Source: Collinsella aerofaciens
GTDB taxonomy: Bacteria; Actinomycetota; Coriobacteriia; Coriobacteriales; Coriobacteriaceae
NCBI GenBank assembly: GCA_905213725.1
Contig: CAJMJM010000017.1
Location: forward strand, 1-23,896
Reading direction: 5' to 3'
DNA: 23,896 nucleotides
Made by a program: the position numbers and the translations under genes. Within the stretch, counting starts at the first letter, position 1, and each line of letters starts with the position of its first letter. Shown here in pieces: positions 1 through 7,198 of this stretch. The notes under the pieces are model-generated. The model saw only the letters and a list, made by a program, of their open reading frames with translations, was not told where the DNA came from and made no database searches.

Positions 1-13
1 TCCTGGGCTCGCA

Positions 14-38
14 CGAAGAGCACATTTAGTGCTCTTCG
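14..38. repeat. small perfect hairpin, unknown role
   Basis: A perfect 10-bp stem (CGAAGAGCAC and its complement) encloses the 5-nt loop ATTTA. No T-run follows on either strand, so it does not look like a standard terminator. The next 117 nt (39-155) hold no gene I can support; they contain a small dyad CTTCAG-T-CTGAAG at 94-106 and an isolated TTGACA at 115-120 without a good -10 partner. Confidence 0.4.
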
Positions 39-155
39 GCTCGTGCGGAATCTACGAAAACCAAGCAGGCGGACACGCCTTAGGTATCGATTACTTCAGT
101 CTGAAGGTACTAACTTGACAATCTCACAGAATAGCACAGGCATACCTGCCGAAAA

Positions 156-234
156 GGGACAGGTTTATTTTGGTAGGTTTTATCAGGGGAAACGACATTT
201 GCCCATATAAAACCGACCAAAATAAACCTGTCCC
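156..234. repeat. long inverted repeat, GGGACAGG type (element E1)
   Basis: Two 28-nt arms (156-183 and 207-234) are complementary at 27 of 28 positions and enclose a 23-nt loop. The outer ends read GGGACAGGTTTATTTTGG and its complement. The element lies just downstream of the clpX stop and its GC-rich hairpin. It carries the same GGGACAGG octamer as the smaller palindrome at 9912-9946. It resembles dispersed REP-like elements mobilised by REP-associated transposases, but no transposase gene is in the window, so this origin is inference. Confidence 0.85.
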
Positions 235-242
235 TAAATGGC

Positions 243-270
243 AGGCCCCGCGGTGGTTGCCGCGGGGCCT
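243..270 (-). terminator. probable clpX terminator hairpin
   Basis: A perfect 11-bp GC-rich stem (AGGCCCCGCGG and its complement) with a 6-nt loop begins 13 nt past the clpX stop codon. The T-rich tail on the minus strand is poor (CATTTAGG), so termination may be inefficient or helped by the adjacent E1 palindrome. Confidence 0.5.
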
Positions 271-283
271 GGATTCAAGCTAT

Positions 284-1381
284 TTAACCGTAGATGCGCT
301 GGGGCTGCTCTTCGCCCTTTACGGAGGCTTCGGTCACAACGACCTTGGAAACGCCTTCCTCGCTGGGCAGGTCGAACATCGTCTGCTGCAGAACGTCCTC
401 GCAGATGGAGCGCAGGCCGCGGGCGCCGGTCTTGCGGGCGAGCGCCATGCGGGCGATCTCGTGCAGGGCGGCGTCCTCAAACTCAAGCTCAACGTCCTCG
501 AGCTGGAACATCTTACGGTATTGACGCACCACGGCGTTCTTGGGCTCGGTCAGGATCGACACCAGGTCGTCCTCGTCAAGCGCCTGCGTCTGGGTGACGA
601 CGGGCGTACGTCCCACAAACTCGGGGATCATGCCAAAGGCGTTGAGGTCCTGCGGAAGCACCTGACGCAGCAGGTCGTTCTCGTCGACCGAAGTGGGGCC
701 GGCGATCTCGGAGTTAAAGCCCACGCCCTTGTTGCCCACGCGATCGGCGATGATCTTGTCCAGACCCACAAAGGCACCGCCGCAAATGAACAGGATGTTG
801 GTCGTGTCGATCTGCAGCAGCTCCTGCTGGGGATGCTTGCGGCCCCCGGTGGGCGGAACGCTGGCCACCGTGCCCTCAAGAATCTTAAGCAGCGCCTGCT
901 GAACGCCCTCGCCCGAAACATCGCGGGTAATGGAGAGGTTCTCGGCCTTGCGGGCGATCTTGTCGATCTCGTCCACGTAGATAATGCCCACCTGCGCGCG
1001 CTCAATGTCGCCATCGGCAGCATTGATGAGCATGAGCAGGATGTTCTCGACGTCCTCGCCCACATAGCCGGCCTCGGTGAGCGCGGTGGCATCGGCGATG
1101 GCAAACGGCACCTCGAGGATGCGCGCGAGCGTCTGGGCCAACAGGGTCTTGCCGGTACCGGTGGGACCGAGCAGCAGGATGTTGGACTTGGCGAGCTCTA
1201 CCTCGTCCATATCGTCATCGAACTGCGAGCCCATGTCGTCATCAAAGGCAGACACCGCAGCGCCGCCCTCGATCACGCGGCGATAGTGGTTGTACACGGC
1301 AACCGACATGGCGCGCTTGGCGTCCTCCTGGCCCATTACATAGGCCGAAAGCTCGTCATAGATCTCGTGCGGCGTCGGCAC
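284..1381 (-). CDS. clpX: ClpX AAA+ unfoldase part, downstream of an in-frame TAA
   Basis: This is the ATPase core of ClpX, the hexameric unfoldase that feeds substrates to ClpP. Visible motifs, numbered from the GTG at 1381: PTPHEIYDEL at 2-11, Walker A GPTGTGKT at 72-79, pore loop GYVGED at 105-110, Walker B IIYVDEID at 133-140, a VGF ClpP-docking loop, and sensor-2 RKTGARGLRS. It is in the same frame as the zinc-domain fragment upstream. Only the TAA at 1417-1415 separates them, and the 12 codons between the TAA and this GTG read as normal linker. No Shine-Dalgarno precedes the GTG, so independent initiation is doubtful. With the stop read as sense, the whole gene (1690-284) would give a 468-residue protein, somewhat longer than the about 420-430 residues typical of ClpX; an acidic FDDDM-repeat insert before Walker A accounts for part of the excess. 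Either a nonsense mutation, a sequence error or a split protein explains it. Confidence 0.9.
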   Translation of the reverse strand: MPTPHEIYDELSAYVMGQEDAKRAMSVAVYNHYRRVIEGGAAVSAFDDDMGSQFDDDMDEVELAKSNILLLGPTGTGKTLLAQTLARILEVPFAIADATALTEAGYVGEDVENILLMLINAADGDIERAQVGIIYVDEIDKIARKAENLSITRDVSGEGVQQALLKILEGTVASVPPTGGRKHPQQELLQIDTTNILFICGGAFVGLDKIIADRVGNKGVGFNSEIAGPTSVDENDLLRQVLPQDLNAFGMIPEFVGRTPVVTQTQALDEDDLVSILTEPKNAVVRQYRKMFQLEDVELEFEDAALHEIARMALARKTGARGLRSICEDVLQQTMFDLPSEEGVSKVVVTEASVKGEEQPQRIYG

Positions 1382-1414
1382 GTGCGTGATGACGTTACGG
1401 TCGTGCTCGTGCTC

Positions 1415-1690
1415 TTAGCCCTCGGTCTCGGGGGCCAGGGCGTGTTGGTTTGCAGCCTGTCCGGGGTCGTTGAGGAAGCCCGGCAGCTTGCCGTTGCGGG
1501 CGGCGTCCATAAAGTCCGAAGCCAGCGACTCCTCCAAAATCTCGGAGCAGGCGGCAACGCACTCGTCGCAGATAAAGATGTTGGTCGGACCCTTTACAAG
1601 GCGGCGAACCTGCCCCTGCTCTTTTCCGCAAAAGGAGCAGCGGATGGGGTTGCCGTTCTCGTCAAAGTTGTCCTGCATGTTACCTGCCAT
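1415..1690 (-). CDS. clpX: ClpX N-terminal zinc-binding domain fragment (91 aa)
   Basis: This is the C4 zinc-binding dimerisation domain that lets ClpX recognise substrates and adaptors. Zinc ligands are C18, C21 (CSFC), C41 and C44 (CDEC). Translation runs into a flexible linker and stops at TAA (codon 92). The start ATG at 1690 lies one nucleotide after the clpP TAG, and AAGGA stands 8 nt upstream of it, so clpP and clpX look translationally coupled. A second ATG at 1678 is possible. As it stands the product is an isolated zinc domain, which has no ATPase activity. Confidence 0.85.
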   Translation of the reverse strand: MAGNMQDNFDENGNPIRCSFCGKEQGQVRRLVKGPTNIFICDECVAACSEILEESLASDFMDAARNGKLPGFLNDPGQAANQHALAPETEG

Positions 1691-1691
1691 C

Positions 1692-2312
1692 CTAGGCGTC
1701 CTTCGCGGCGAGATCGCGCGAGGTGACAATACGGTCAATCAGGCCGTAGTCGAGGGCCTCGGCAGCGGTCAGGTAGTTGTCGCGCTCGGTGTCGGCCTGG
1801 ACCTTCTCAATGGGCTGGCCCGAGGCATCGGACAGGATCTGATTGAGCTCGCGGCGAGTCTTCTTGATCTCCTCGGCCACGATCTCGATCTCGGTCTGCT
1901 GGCCCTGGGCACCGCCGCTGGGCTGGTGAATCATGACCTTGGAGTGCGGCAGGCAGAAGCGTTTGCCCTTAGCACCGGCCGAAAGCAGCACGGCGGCCAT
2001 GGACGCAGCCATACCGACGCAGATGGTGGAGACCTGCGGCTTGATAAAGTTCATGGTGTCAAGAATCGCCAGGCCGGAGTAAACCTCGCCGCCGGGCGAA
2101 TTGATGTAGAGCGAGATATCCTTCTCGGCATCCTGGCTCTCAAGATGCAGCAGCTGGGCAACGACCAGGTTGGCACTGACGGAGTTGATCTCCTCGCCCA
2201 AGAAGATGATGCGGTCGTTGAGCAGGCGCGAATAGATATCGTAGCTGCGCTCGCCGCGCGGCGTCTGCTCGATAACGTATGGCACGAGGGCGGAATCGAA
2301 CTTAGCGATCAT
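1692..2312 (-). CDS. clpP: ATP-dependent Clp protease proteolytic subunit
   Basis: ClpP forms the tetradecameric serine peptidase chamber that degrades proteins unfolded by ClpX or ClpC. The catalytic triad is visible: Ser in GMAASMAAVLL, His in MIHQPSGG, and Asp in the DTERDNYL region. The length (206 aa) matches the family. Three in-frame ATGs lie close together (2324, 2318, 2312). I chose 2312 because GGAG stands 6 nt upstream of it. The gene is intact, unlike its neighbours tig and clpX. It sits between them, 164 nt after the tig stop and 1 nt before the clpX start codon. Confidence 0.95.
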   Translation of the reverse strand: MIAKFDSALVPYVIEQTPRGERSYDIYSRLLNDRIIFLGEEINSVSANLVVAQLLHLESQDAEKDISLYINSPGGEVYSGLAILDTMNFIKPQVSTICVGMAASMAAVLLSAGAKGKRFCLPHSKVMIHQPSGGAQGQQTEIEIVAEEIKKTRRELNQILSDASGQPIEKVQADTERDNYLTAAEALDYGLIDRIVTSRDLAAKDA

Positions 2313-2359
2313 ACGCATCTCCATTTCTCTCTTGCGGACCAATAATGGTTCTAGACAAA

Positions 2360-2400
2360 CGTACGGTGCCCGCATGCTATGCATTGGCTGGCACCGTACG
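2360..2400 (-). repeat. hairpin between tig and clpP
   Basis: A perfect 11-bp inverted repeat (CGTACGGTGCC and its complement) with a 19-nt loop lies in the gap between the tig stop and the clpP start. On the minus strand it is followed by GTTTGTCT, a weak T-rich tail. It could act as a tig terminator or attenuator, or as a processing site in the clpP leader. The sequence does not decide between these. Confidence 0.5.
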
Positions 2401-2476
2401 AAGCGACCGGATAACCGGTTTATAACTTTACCCCATCACGGGCGCACGCATGCGCTCGCGGGCAAGGTGGCGAGAA

Positions 2477-2974
2477 TTACTCGGCGTCCTTGGCGGTCTC
2501 GTCGACCTCGGTCACCTTGGCGTTCTCGACCAGGTGGTCGACGGCCTTGGAGCGACGGATGGACTCGCGGACGGCAGGCATGCGGCCATCGGCGATGAAC
2601 TCGGCCTTGGAAGCCTCGACGTCCTTGACGCCGGCCTTCTCGAACTCGGCGTTGATGTCGTCCTCGGTGACCTCGATCTTGAGCTCACGGGCGAGGGCGT
2701 CCAGAGCCAGGGACTCACGGGCAACGTCGTTGGCCTGCTTGTGCAGGTCGCCGATGAACTGCTCCATGGTCAGGCCGGAAGCGGGCAGCCAGGTGTCCAG
2801 GGTCATGCCGCGGGCAGCGAGGTTGGACAGGAAGTTCTGGCCAAGCTCCTCAAAGACGGACTGCTCGTAGTCGGCGTCCATCTCGTCGAGCTGCAGACGC
2901 TCGGCGAGAGCGGAGACGCAACGGTTCTCCTTCTCGGCCGGAAGGCGAGAAGCCTTGACCTGCTCGATCTCGAT
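2477..2974 (-). pseudogene. tig: trigger factor C-terminal part, cut off by an in-frame TAG
   Basis: This stretch continues the trigger factor frame directly after the TAG at 2977-2975. It encodes 165 residues of the helical C-terminal chaperone domain, including NFLSNLAARGMTLDTW and the final NAKVTEVDETAKDAE, and ends at TAA. The first Met after the stop is at 2881, with only a weak GACGAG before it, so efficient reinitiation is unlikely. Its codon use and reading frame show no other damage, so the nonsense change is either recent or a sequence error. Confidence 0.85.
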
Positions 2975-3775
2975 CTAGATGGCGTCGAGCATAGCGTCGA
3001 TGCTGTCGAAGCCAAAGTCGGACTTGACGAGCTCGTCGGTGAGCTCGGGGGTGTTGCGGACCTTGATGCCCTTGACGGTGACCTCGACGGTGTGGGTCTC
3101 GGCCTCCTCGCCCTCCTCGACCTCGTCGGTCCAGGTGACGGTCTTGACGTCGTCAACGTTAGCGCCGATCAGGGCCTCATTGAACTCCTTGGGGTTGCTG
3201 TCGCTACCGGCGATGAGCATACGGCCCTCGGCGGCAAAGTTGTCGGCGTTCTCGACGGCCTTGAGGTCGACGGTGACGTAGTCCTCGGCCTCGACGGCGC
3301 GACCCTCGACGTCCTCGAAGGTGGCACGGTAGTTGAGGAGCATCTCGACCTGGTTGTTGATCTCGGACTCGGTGACCTCCGCAGGGGGCATCTCGATCTC
3401 GACGGCGTCGAAGGAGGAGAGCTCAGCGGCGGGACGCAGGGAGAACTCGACGGTGTAGGTGTAGTCCTCGTGATCCTTGGCGAGGTCGAGCTCCTTGTAG
3501 TCACCGCTCTTGGTGGGGACGATGTCCAGCTCGTTGAGGACGGCGGGCTCGTTGGCGGCGATCAGGTCGTTGGTGGCCTGAGCGAGGGTAGCCTCGGCGC
3601 CAAGAGCGGAGTCGATGACCGGACGGGGGGCCTTACCGGCGCGGAAGCCCGGGAAGCGGTACTTCTTGGCGGTGTCCTTGTAGGCCTTCTTGATCGCGGC
3701 GTCGACGTCGGCGGCCGGGATGGTGACCGTAGCGGTGAGCTTGGCGTCCTTGACGTCAGAAGCGGTGATGTTCAA
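2975..3775 (-). CDS. tig: Trigger factor, N-terminal and PPIase domains (truncated)
   Basis: Trigger factor is the ribosome-associated chaperone and peptidyl-prolyl isomerase that meets nascent chains. The ribosome-binding signature is present (FPGFRAGKAP, residues 41-50), then the FKBP-like PPIase domain (about 155-240) and the first helices of the C-terminal domain. It stops at codon 267 (TAG). With the downstream part the protein would be 432 aa, the usual length. For the start, the strong AGGAGG (3787-3782) lies just after an ATG at 3790, so that ATG is unlikely to be used. The AGGAGG stands 3 nt before a GTG (3778) and 6 nt before a TTG (3775). I chose TTG, giving MNITASDVK. The truncated product could still bind ribosomes but would lack most of the substrate cradle. 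Confidence 0.88.
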   Translation of the reverse strand: MNITASDVKDAKLTATVTIPAADVDAAIKKAYKDTAKKYRFPGFRAGKAPRPVIDSALGAEATLAQATNDLIAANEPAVLNELDIVPTKSGDYKELDLAKDHEDYTYTVEFSLRPAAELSSFDAVEIEMPPAEVTESEINNQVEMLLNYRATFEDVEGRAVEAEDYVTVDLKAVENADNFAAEGRMLIAGSDSNPKEFNEALIGANVDDVKTVTWTDEVEEGEEAETHTVEVTVKGIKVRNTPELTDELVKSDFGFDSIDAMLDAI

Positions 3776-3799
3776 CACGTTCCTCCTCATACTGCCCAG

Positions 3800-3829
3800 C
3801 TTATCTGAGGTGCTGGTACCTTTATGCAA
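3800..3829 (-). promoter_or_regulatory. candidate tig promoter
   Basis: On the minus strand TTGCAT (3829-3824) and GATAAG (3805-3800) are separated by 18 nt, a few bases upstream of the tig ribosome-binding site. Both boxes are imperfect, so this is a weak prediction. Confidence 0.3.
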
Positions 3830-3866
3830 CAAAGTGTCGCGACGGCCAGGGCCGACGCAGATGCGT

Positions 3867-3950
3867 TGGTGCGGGCGAAAGGACTCGAACCTTCACGGGA
3901 ATCCCACCAGAACCTAAATCTGGCGCGTCTACCAATTCCGCCACGCCCGC
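3867..3950 (-). tRNA. tRNA-Leu (anticodon UAG)
   Basis: The minus strand gives an 84-nt class II tRNA with encoded CCA. The acceptor stem is GCGGGCG/CGCCCGC, the anticodon stem is CCAGA/TCTGG with loop TTTAGGT (UAG at 3916-3914), there is a short extra arm TGGGATTCCCG, and the T-loop is GTTCGAGTC. It reads CUN leucine codons. Confidence 0.97.
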
Positions 3951-3969
3951 ATGAGCGCACAGACTAGGA

Positions 3970-3978
3970 ATGATAGCA
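3970..3978 (-). promoter_or_regulatory. candidate extended -10 for tRNA-Leu
   Basis: The minus strand reads TGCTATCAT (3978-3970), an extended -10 box about 20 nt upstream of the mature tRNA 5' end. The matching -35 region is poor, as expected for extended -10 promoters. The call rests on this motif and its position only. Confidence 0.35.
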
Positions 3979-4048
3979 GATACGAACGGCAAGCGCACGC
4001 ACACGTTTTTAGCTCACGACCTCACCACGAGCGCAAGGCATCCCATCT

Positions 4049-4120
4049 CATAAGTTGCGGTGAAATAGTTCCTGTTTGGGGCTCCAGTCCTCCAAAACAG
4101 GAACTATTCCACCGCAACTT
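4049..4120. repeat. palindromic repeat element E2 (TTGCGGTGA family)
   Basis: Two 26-nt arms (4052-4077 and 4095-4120) match as an inverted repeat at 25 of 26 positions, with a 17-nt loop ending CCTCCA. The one mismatch would form a G-U pair in RNA. The arm begins AAGTTGCGGTGAAATAG. The copy at 11307-11373 is nearly identical in both arms and partly in the loop, and the element at 8192-8266 is a diverged relative. The preceding CATA (4049-4052) also matches the outer end of the 8192 copy. Function unknown; no target-site duplication is obvious. Confidence 0.85.
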
Positions 4121-4221
4121 CGGTGCGACTCGGCAGTCTGGCGGTGCTGGCCATGCGCCGGAAAGCGTGTCCCAGCTTGGGGCCTCGGAATGGGATGCGG
4201 CTTCCGCTATAGCCATCAACC

Positions 4222-4329
4222 GGAAACTGCAACCCGTTTTGAGCCCCTATTCCGGGATGCACTTTCCGCCGAGGGCCTCAAACGGAAACTCCAGCCCACA
4301 ATTCGGTCGAAAAGTGGGCTGCAGTTTCC
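4222..4329. repeat. three-arm inverted/direct repeat cluster
   Basis: Three related 14-16-nt units are present. R1 (4222-4235) and R2 (4284-4299) are in the same orientation and begin GGAAACT. R3 (4314-4329, ending CAGTTTCC) is their inverse. R2/R3 pair at 15 of 16 positions with a 14-nt loop. R1/R3 pair at 13 of 14, so the two stems are mutually exclusive. A further pair, CCGTTTTGAG near 4234 and CTCAAACGG near 4277, could form an inner stem. It lies 38-145 nt downstream of the molybdenum hydroxylase stop and may serve as its 3' structure. Confidence 0.7.
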
Positions 4330-4366
4330 CCGGGCTAGGCAAAGAGCGGCGGATGCGTCGCCTCGT

Positions 4367-7198
4367 CTACTCCCCCAGCAGGGCCTTCTCGGGCGTGATC
4401 GGCAGCGAACGAACCTGGTGGCCGGTGGCGTGTGCGACGGCCGAGGCGACGGCGGCGAGCGGCGTGTTGATGACGACCTCGCCGATCGACTTGGCGCCAA
4501 ACGGGCCCGTCGGCTCGTAGCTCGGCTCAAAGGCCACGCGAATACTGCCGATATCCAGGCGCGTGGGCAGCTTGTAGCTCATAAAGTTACCGGTGCGCAG
4601 GCGGCCGCGGTCGTCGTGCTCGACGATCTCGTAGAGCGCGTGACCGATACCCTGGGCAATGCCGCCCTCGGCCTGGACGCGCGCGAGCGCCTCATTGATC
4701 ACAGTGCCGCAGTCCACAGCCGCCGCATAGTCCACCACAGTCACCTTGCCGGTAGCCTTGTCGACCTCGACCTCGGCATTGCCGGCCATAAAAGGCGGAG
4801 GCGAAACGGGCAGGCAGGCAGAGGCATGCGAGGTGAGCGCGTCGCCGCCCGCGATGTTCTTGACGCACAGGTTGGCAAAGTCGCGCAGCGTGAGATAGCG
4901 GTTCTGCTCGCGCGCGGCACGCTCGTCGGACAGGCGCACGTACTGGCCATCGAAGACCACGTCGGCGGCGTCCACGTCCCACATCTGGGCAGCCTTGGCG
5001 CAAATCTTCTCACGCAGCTCGGTTGCGGCGTTCTTGGCGGCAAGGCCCGTCACGTACGTGCCCGAGCTCGCGTACGAGCCGGCATCGAACGGCGAAACGT
5101 CGGTGTCCACGCCGCGCACCACGATCAGCGAGCTCTCAACGCCCAGCGCCTCGGCGGCAATCTGCGCCAGGATCGTGTCGACGCCCATGCCGTTATCGGT
5201 GGCGCCGGTGCCGATGGTAATGAAGCCGTCCTCTTCCAGGCGCATGTCGATGCCGGCGATATCCACGTTGGAAATGCCCGAGCCCTGCATGGTGAGCGCG
5301 CAGCCCAGAGCACGCACGCGATCGCCCAGGTCGATGGCTAGCGGCTTGTCGCGCCAACCGATCATGTCCATCGCGCGCAGCAGGCAGCGGTCGAGCGCGC
5401 AGGCGTTGAGCTTCTCGTTGTAGTACTGCGGCATGATCTCGCCCTCGCGCACGATGTTCTTAAGGCGCAGGTCGGCGGGGTCCATGTGCAGCATATCGGC
5501 GAGCTCGTTGACGGCGCTCTCCACGGCAAACTGGCCCTGGGTGGCACCGTAGCCGCGATACGCGCCGCCGCGGTTGGTATTGGTGTAGACGGCGTCCCAG
5601 CTAAAGCGGCTCGCCTTCACGTGGTTGTAGATGGGCAAGCTCTTGTGGCCCGAAAGACCGATCGTCGTGGTAGCATGCTCGCCATACGCGCCGGCGTTGG
5701 ACAGCGTGTGCAGATCGATGGCCGTGATGGTACCGTCGTTCATGGCGCCCAGCTTAACGGTCATCTGCATCTGGTGGCGCGAGTTGCCCGCAGTGATGGT
5801 CTCCTCACGGGTGAAGCAGCAGTAACTCGGACGACCGGTCTGCTGGGTCACAAACGCAACAAAGATCTCGCAGCAGCCCGTCTGCTTGGAGCCAAAGCCG
5901 CCGCCGATGCGCGGCTTAATGACCTGCACCTGCGACTGCGGGATATCGAGCGACTGCGCGACCATGCGGCGCACGTGGAAGGGCACCTGCGTAGAGGTGG
6001 TCACCGAGATGCGCCCGAACGCGTCGGTCGTCGCGAAGGCGCGGAAGGTTTCCATGGGCGCGGTCTGCGTGGCCTGGCTGGTGTAGGTGCGGGTAAAGAC
6101 GATGTCGCTCTGGGCGAAGGCCTCGTCCAAGTCGCCAAAGTCGCTCGTGCCGCTGCATACCAAGTTGCGCGGGACGTCGCCGCCCTGCGGGAACATAAAG
6201 GTCACGTCGCCCTCGGGGTGGACCACGATGTCGTTATCGAGCGCCTTGGTAAAGTCGAGCAGCGGCTCAAGCACCTCATAGTCGACCTTAATGAGTTTGA
6301 GCGCCTTGTCGGCAGCCTCCTCAGTCTCGGCGGCGACGATCGCCACCTCCTCGTTTTGGTAGCGTACGAGGTTCTCAAGGATCAGGCGGTCGTAGGGACT
6401 CGGCTGCGGATAGCTCTGGCCAGCGATGGTAAAGCGGCGCTTGGGCACGTCCTCGTAGGTGTAGACGCCCACCACGCCAGGCACCTTCAGGGCGCGCGAC
6501 GTGTCGATGGAGCGGATCTTGGCGCGGGCATACGGGCTGCGCTTGAGCTTAACGATGAGCGCGCCGGCGGGCACCATGTCGCCCGTGTAGACAGGACGGC
6601 CCTCGAGCAAGGCCTTCGAATCCTTCTTGGGCTGCTTGTGGGTGATCTGCTTGTAGGAGACACCGTCGCAGCTGGTGTCGTTGACCGGCAGCTCGGGCAT
6701 CTCAAAGCCCACCTGCACGCCGGACTCGTTGAGAAAGCGGACGATGGCGCGCAGCTGGCTCTCGTAGCCGCTGCAACGGCAGAGGTTGCCAGCGAGCTGG
6801 CGCGAGAGCTCCTCGCGCGTGGCGACGAGGCTCGGGTCCTCCTTGGCGGCGCGGGCGAGCGCAAGCACGTTCATGATAAGGCCGGGTGCGCAAAAACCGC
6901 ACTGCTCGGCGCCTTCGGCAGCCATTGCGCGGGCGAGCGCCTCGGACTCGGCCTTGAGGCCCTCGAGCGTGGTGATGGAGCGGCCCTCGACGCGCGCGGC
7001 GGGAACCGAGCAGCTCAGCACCGGGTCGCCATCGAGCCACACCGTGCACAGACCGCAGTTGGTGGTTTCGCAGGCACAGCGCACCGACGCGCAACCCTGC
7101 TCGCGCAGCAGCGCAAAGAGCATGGTGTCGGGGGCAATCTGAACCTTGACCTTGCGGCCGTTGAGCGTAAAGGAAAGATCGATGAGTTTGGCAGCCAT
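4367..7198 (-). CDS. Molybdenum hydroxylase, fused 2Fe-2S and molybdopterin subunit
   Basis: A 943-aa member of the xanthine dehydrogenase/aldehyde oxidoreductase family, which hydroxylates N-heterocycles, purines or aldehydes. Residues 1-160 form two 2Fe-2S domains: plant-type ligands C43, C48, C51, C63, and the helical-bundle cluster C100, C103, C140, C142 (CGFC and CRCSGY). Residues about 180-943 form the molybdopterin part, with GGGFGSKQ near 432-439, AYRGYGATQG near 543-552 and the active-site Glu in GAKSIGE near 900. In xanthine dehydrogenases the GGFG loop is usually followed by K-E; here it is K-Q, so xanthine cannot be assumed as substrate. The start ATG overlaps the stop of the FAD-subunit gene upstream (TAATG), implying translational coupling. 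The 2Fe-2S plus Mo fusion with a separate FAD subunit differs from the usual three-gene set. Substrate unknown. Confidence 0.9.
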   Translation of the reverse strand: MAAKLIDLSFTLNGRKVKVQIAPDTMLFALLREQGCASVRCACETTNCGLCTVWLDGDPVLSCSVPAARVEGRSITTLEGLKAESEALARAMAAEGAEQCGFCAPGLIMNVLALARAAKEDPSLVATREELSRQLAGNLCRCSGYESQLRAIVRFLNESGVQVGFEMPELPVNDTSCDGVSYKQITHKQPKKDSKALLEGRPVYTGDMVPAGALIVKLKRSPYARAKIRSIDTSRALKVPGVVGVYTYEDVPKRRFTIAGQSYPQPSPYDRLILENLVRYQNEEVAIVAAETEEAADKALKLIKVDYEVLEPLLDFTKALDNDIVVHPEGDVTFMFPQGGDVPRNLVCSGTSDFGDLDEAFAQSDIVFTRTYTSQATQTAPMETFRAFATTDAFGRISVTTSTQVPFHVRRMVAQSLDIPQSQVQVIKPRIGGGFGSKQTGCCEIFVAFVTQQTGRPSYCCFTREETITAGNSRHQMQMTVKLGAMNDGTITAIDLHTLSNAGAYGEHATTTIGLSGHKSLPIYNHVKASRFSWDAVYTNTNRGGAYRGYGATQGQFAVESAVNELADMLHMDPADLRLKNIVREGEIMPQYYNEKLNACALDRCLLRAMDMIGWRDKPLAIDLGDRVRALGCALTMQGSGISNVDIAGIDMRLEEDGFITIGTGATDNGMGVDTILAQIAAEALGVESSLIVVRGVDTDVSPFDAGSYASSGTYVTGLAAKNAATELREKICAKAAQMWDVDAADVVFDGQYVRLSDERAAREQNRYLTLRDFANLCVKNIAGGDALTSHASACLPVSPPPFMAGNAEVEVDKATGKVTVVDYAAAVDCGTVINEALARVQAEGGIAQGIGHALYEIVEHDDRGRLRTGNFMSYKLPTRLDIGSIRVAFEPSYEPTGPFGAKSIGEVVINTPLAAVASAVAHATGHQVRSLPITPEKALLGE

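Larger units (their letters stand above)
3951..4366. other. 416-nt gene-free region
   Basis: No supportable gene lies between the tRNA-Leu and the 3' end of the molybdenum hydroxylase gene. The stretch holds a probable tRNA promoter near 3970, the E2 palindrome (4049-4120) and the three-arm repeat at 4222-4329. The open frames crossing it are palindrome read-through with no ribosome-binding site or family resemblance. Confidence 0.7.

Noticed and set aside
111..147. Plus-strand promoter from TTGACA at 115-120
   Set aside because: No acceptable -10 at 16-19 nt, and no plus-strand gene follows.
1415..2977. TAA/TAG reassigned to Gln (alternative genetic code)
   Set aside because: TAA and TAG are the normal terminal stops of most other genes in the window, such as gdhA (TAA), selB (TAG), hycG (TAG) and hycE (TAA).
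2450..3808. Long plus-strand open frames, e.g. 2450-3808, 5486-7201, 8457-9866 and 14756-16483
   Set aside because: They lie antisense to clear conserved genes, have low-complexity composition typical of GC-rich shadow frames, and match no family.
3951..4530. Small proteins of 60-190 aa across the tRNA-Leu to molybdenum hydroxylase gap
   Set aside because: Their sequence is the translated palindromes (SCGEIVP, QELFHRNF); no ribosome-binding site or known family.
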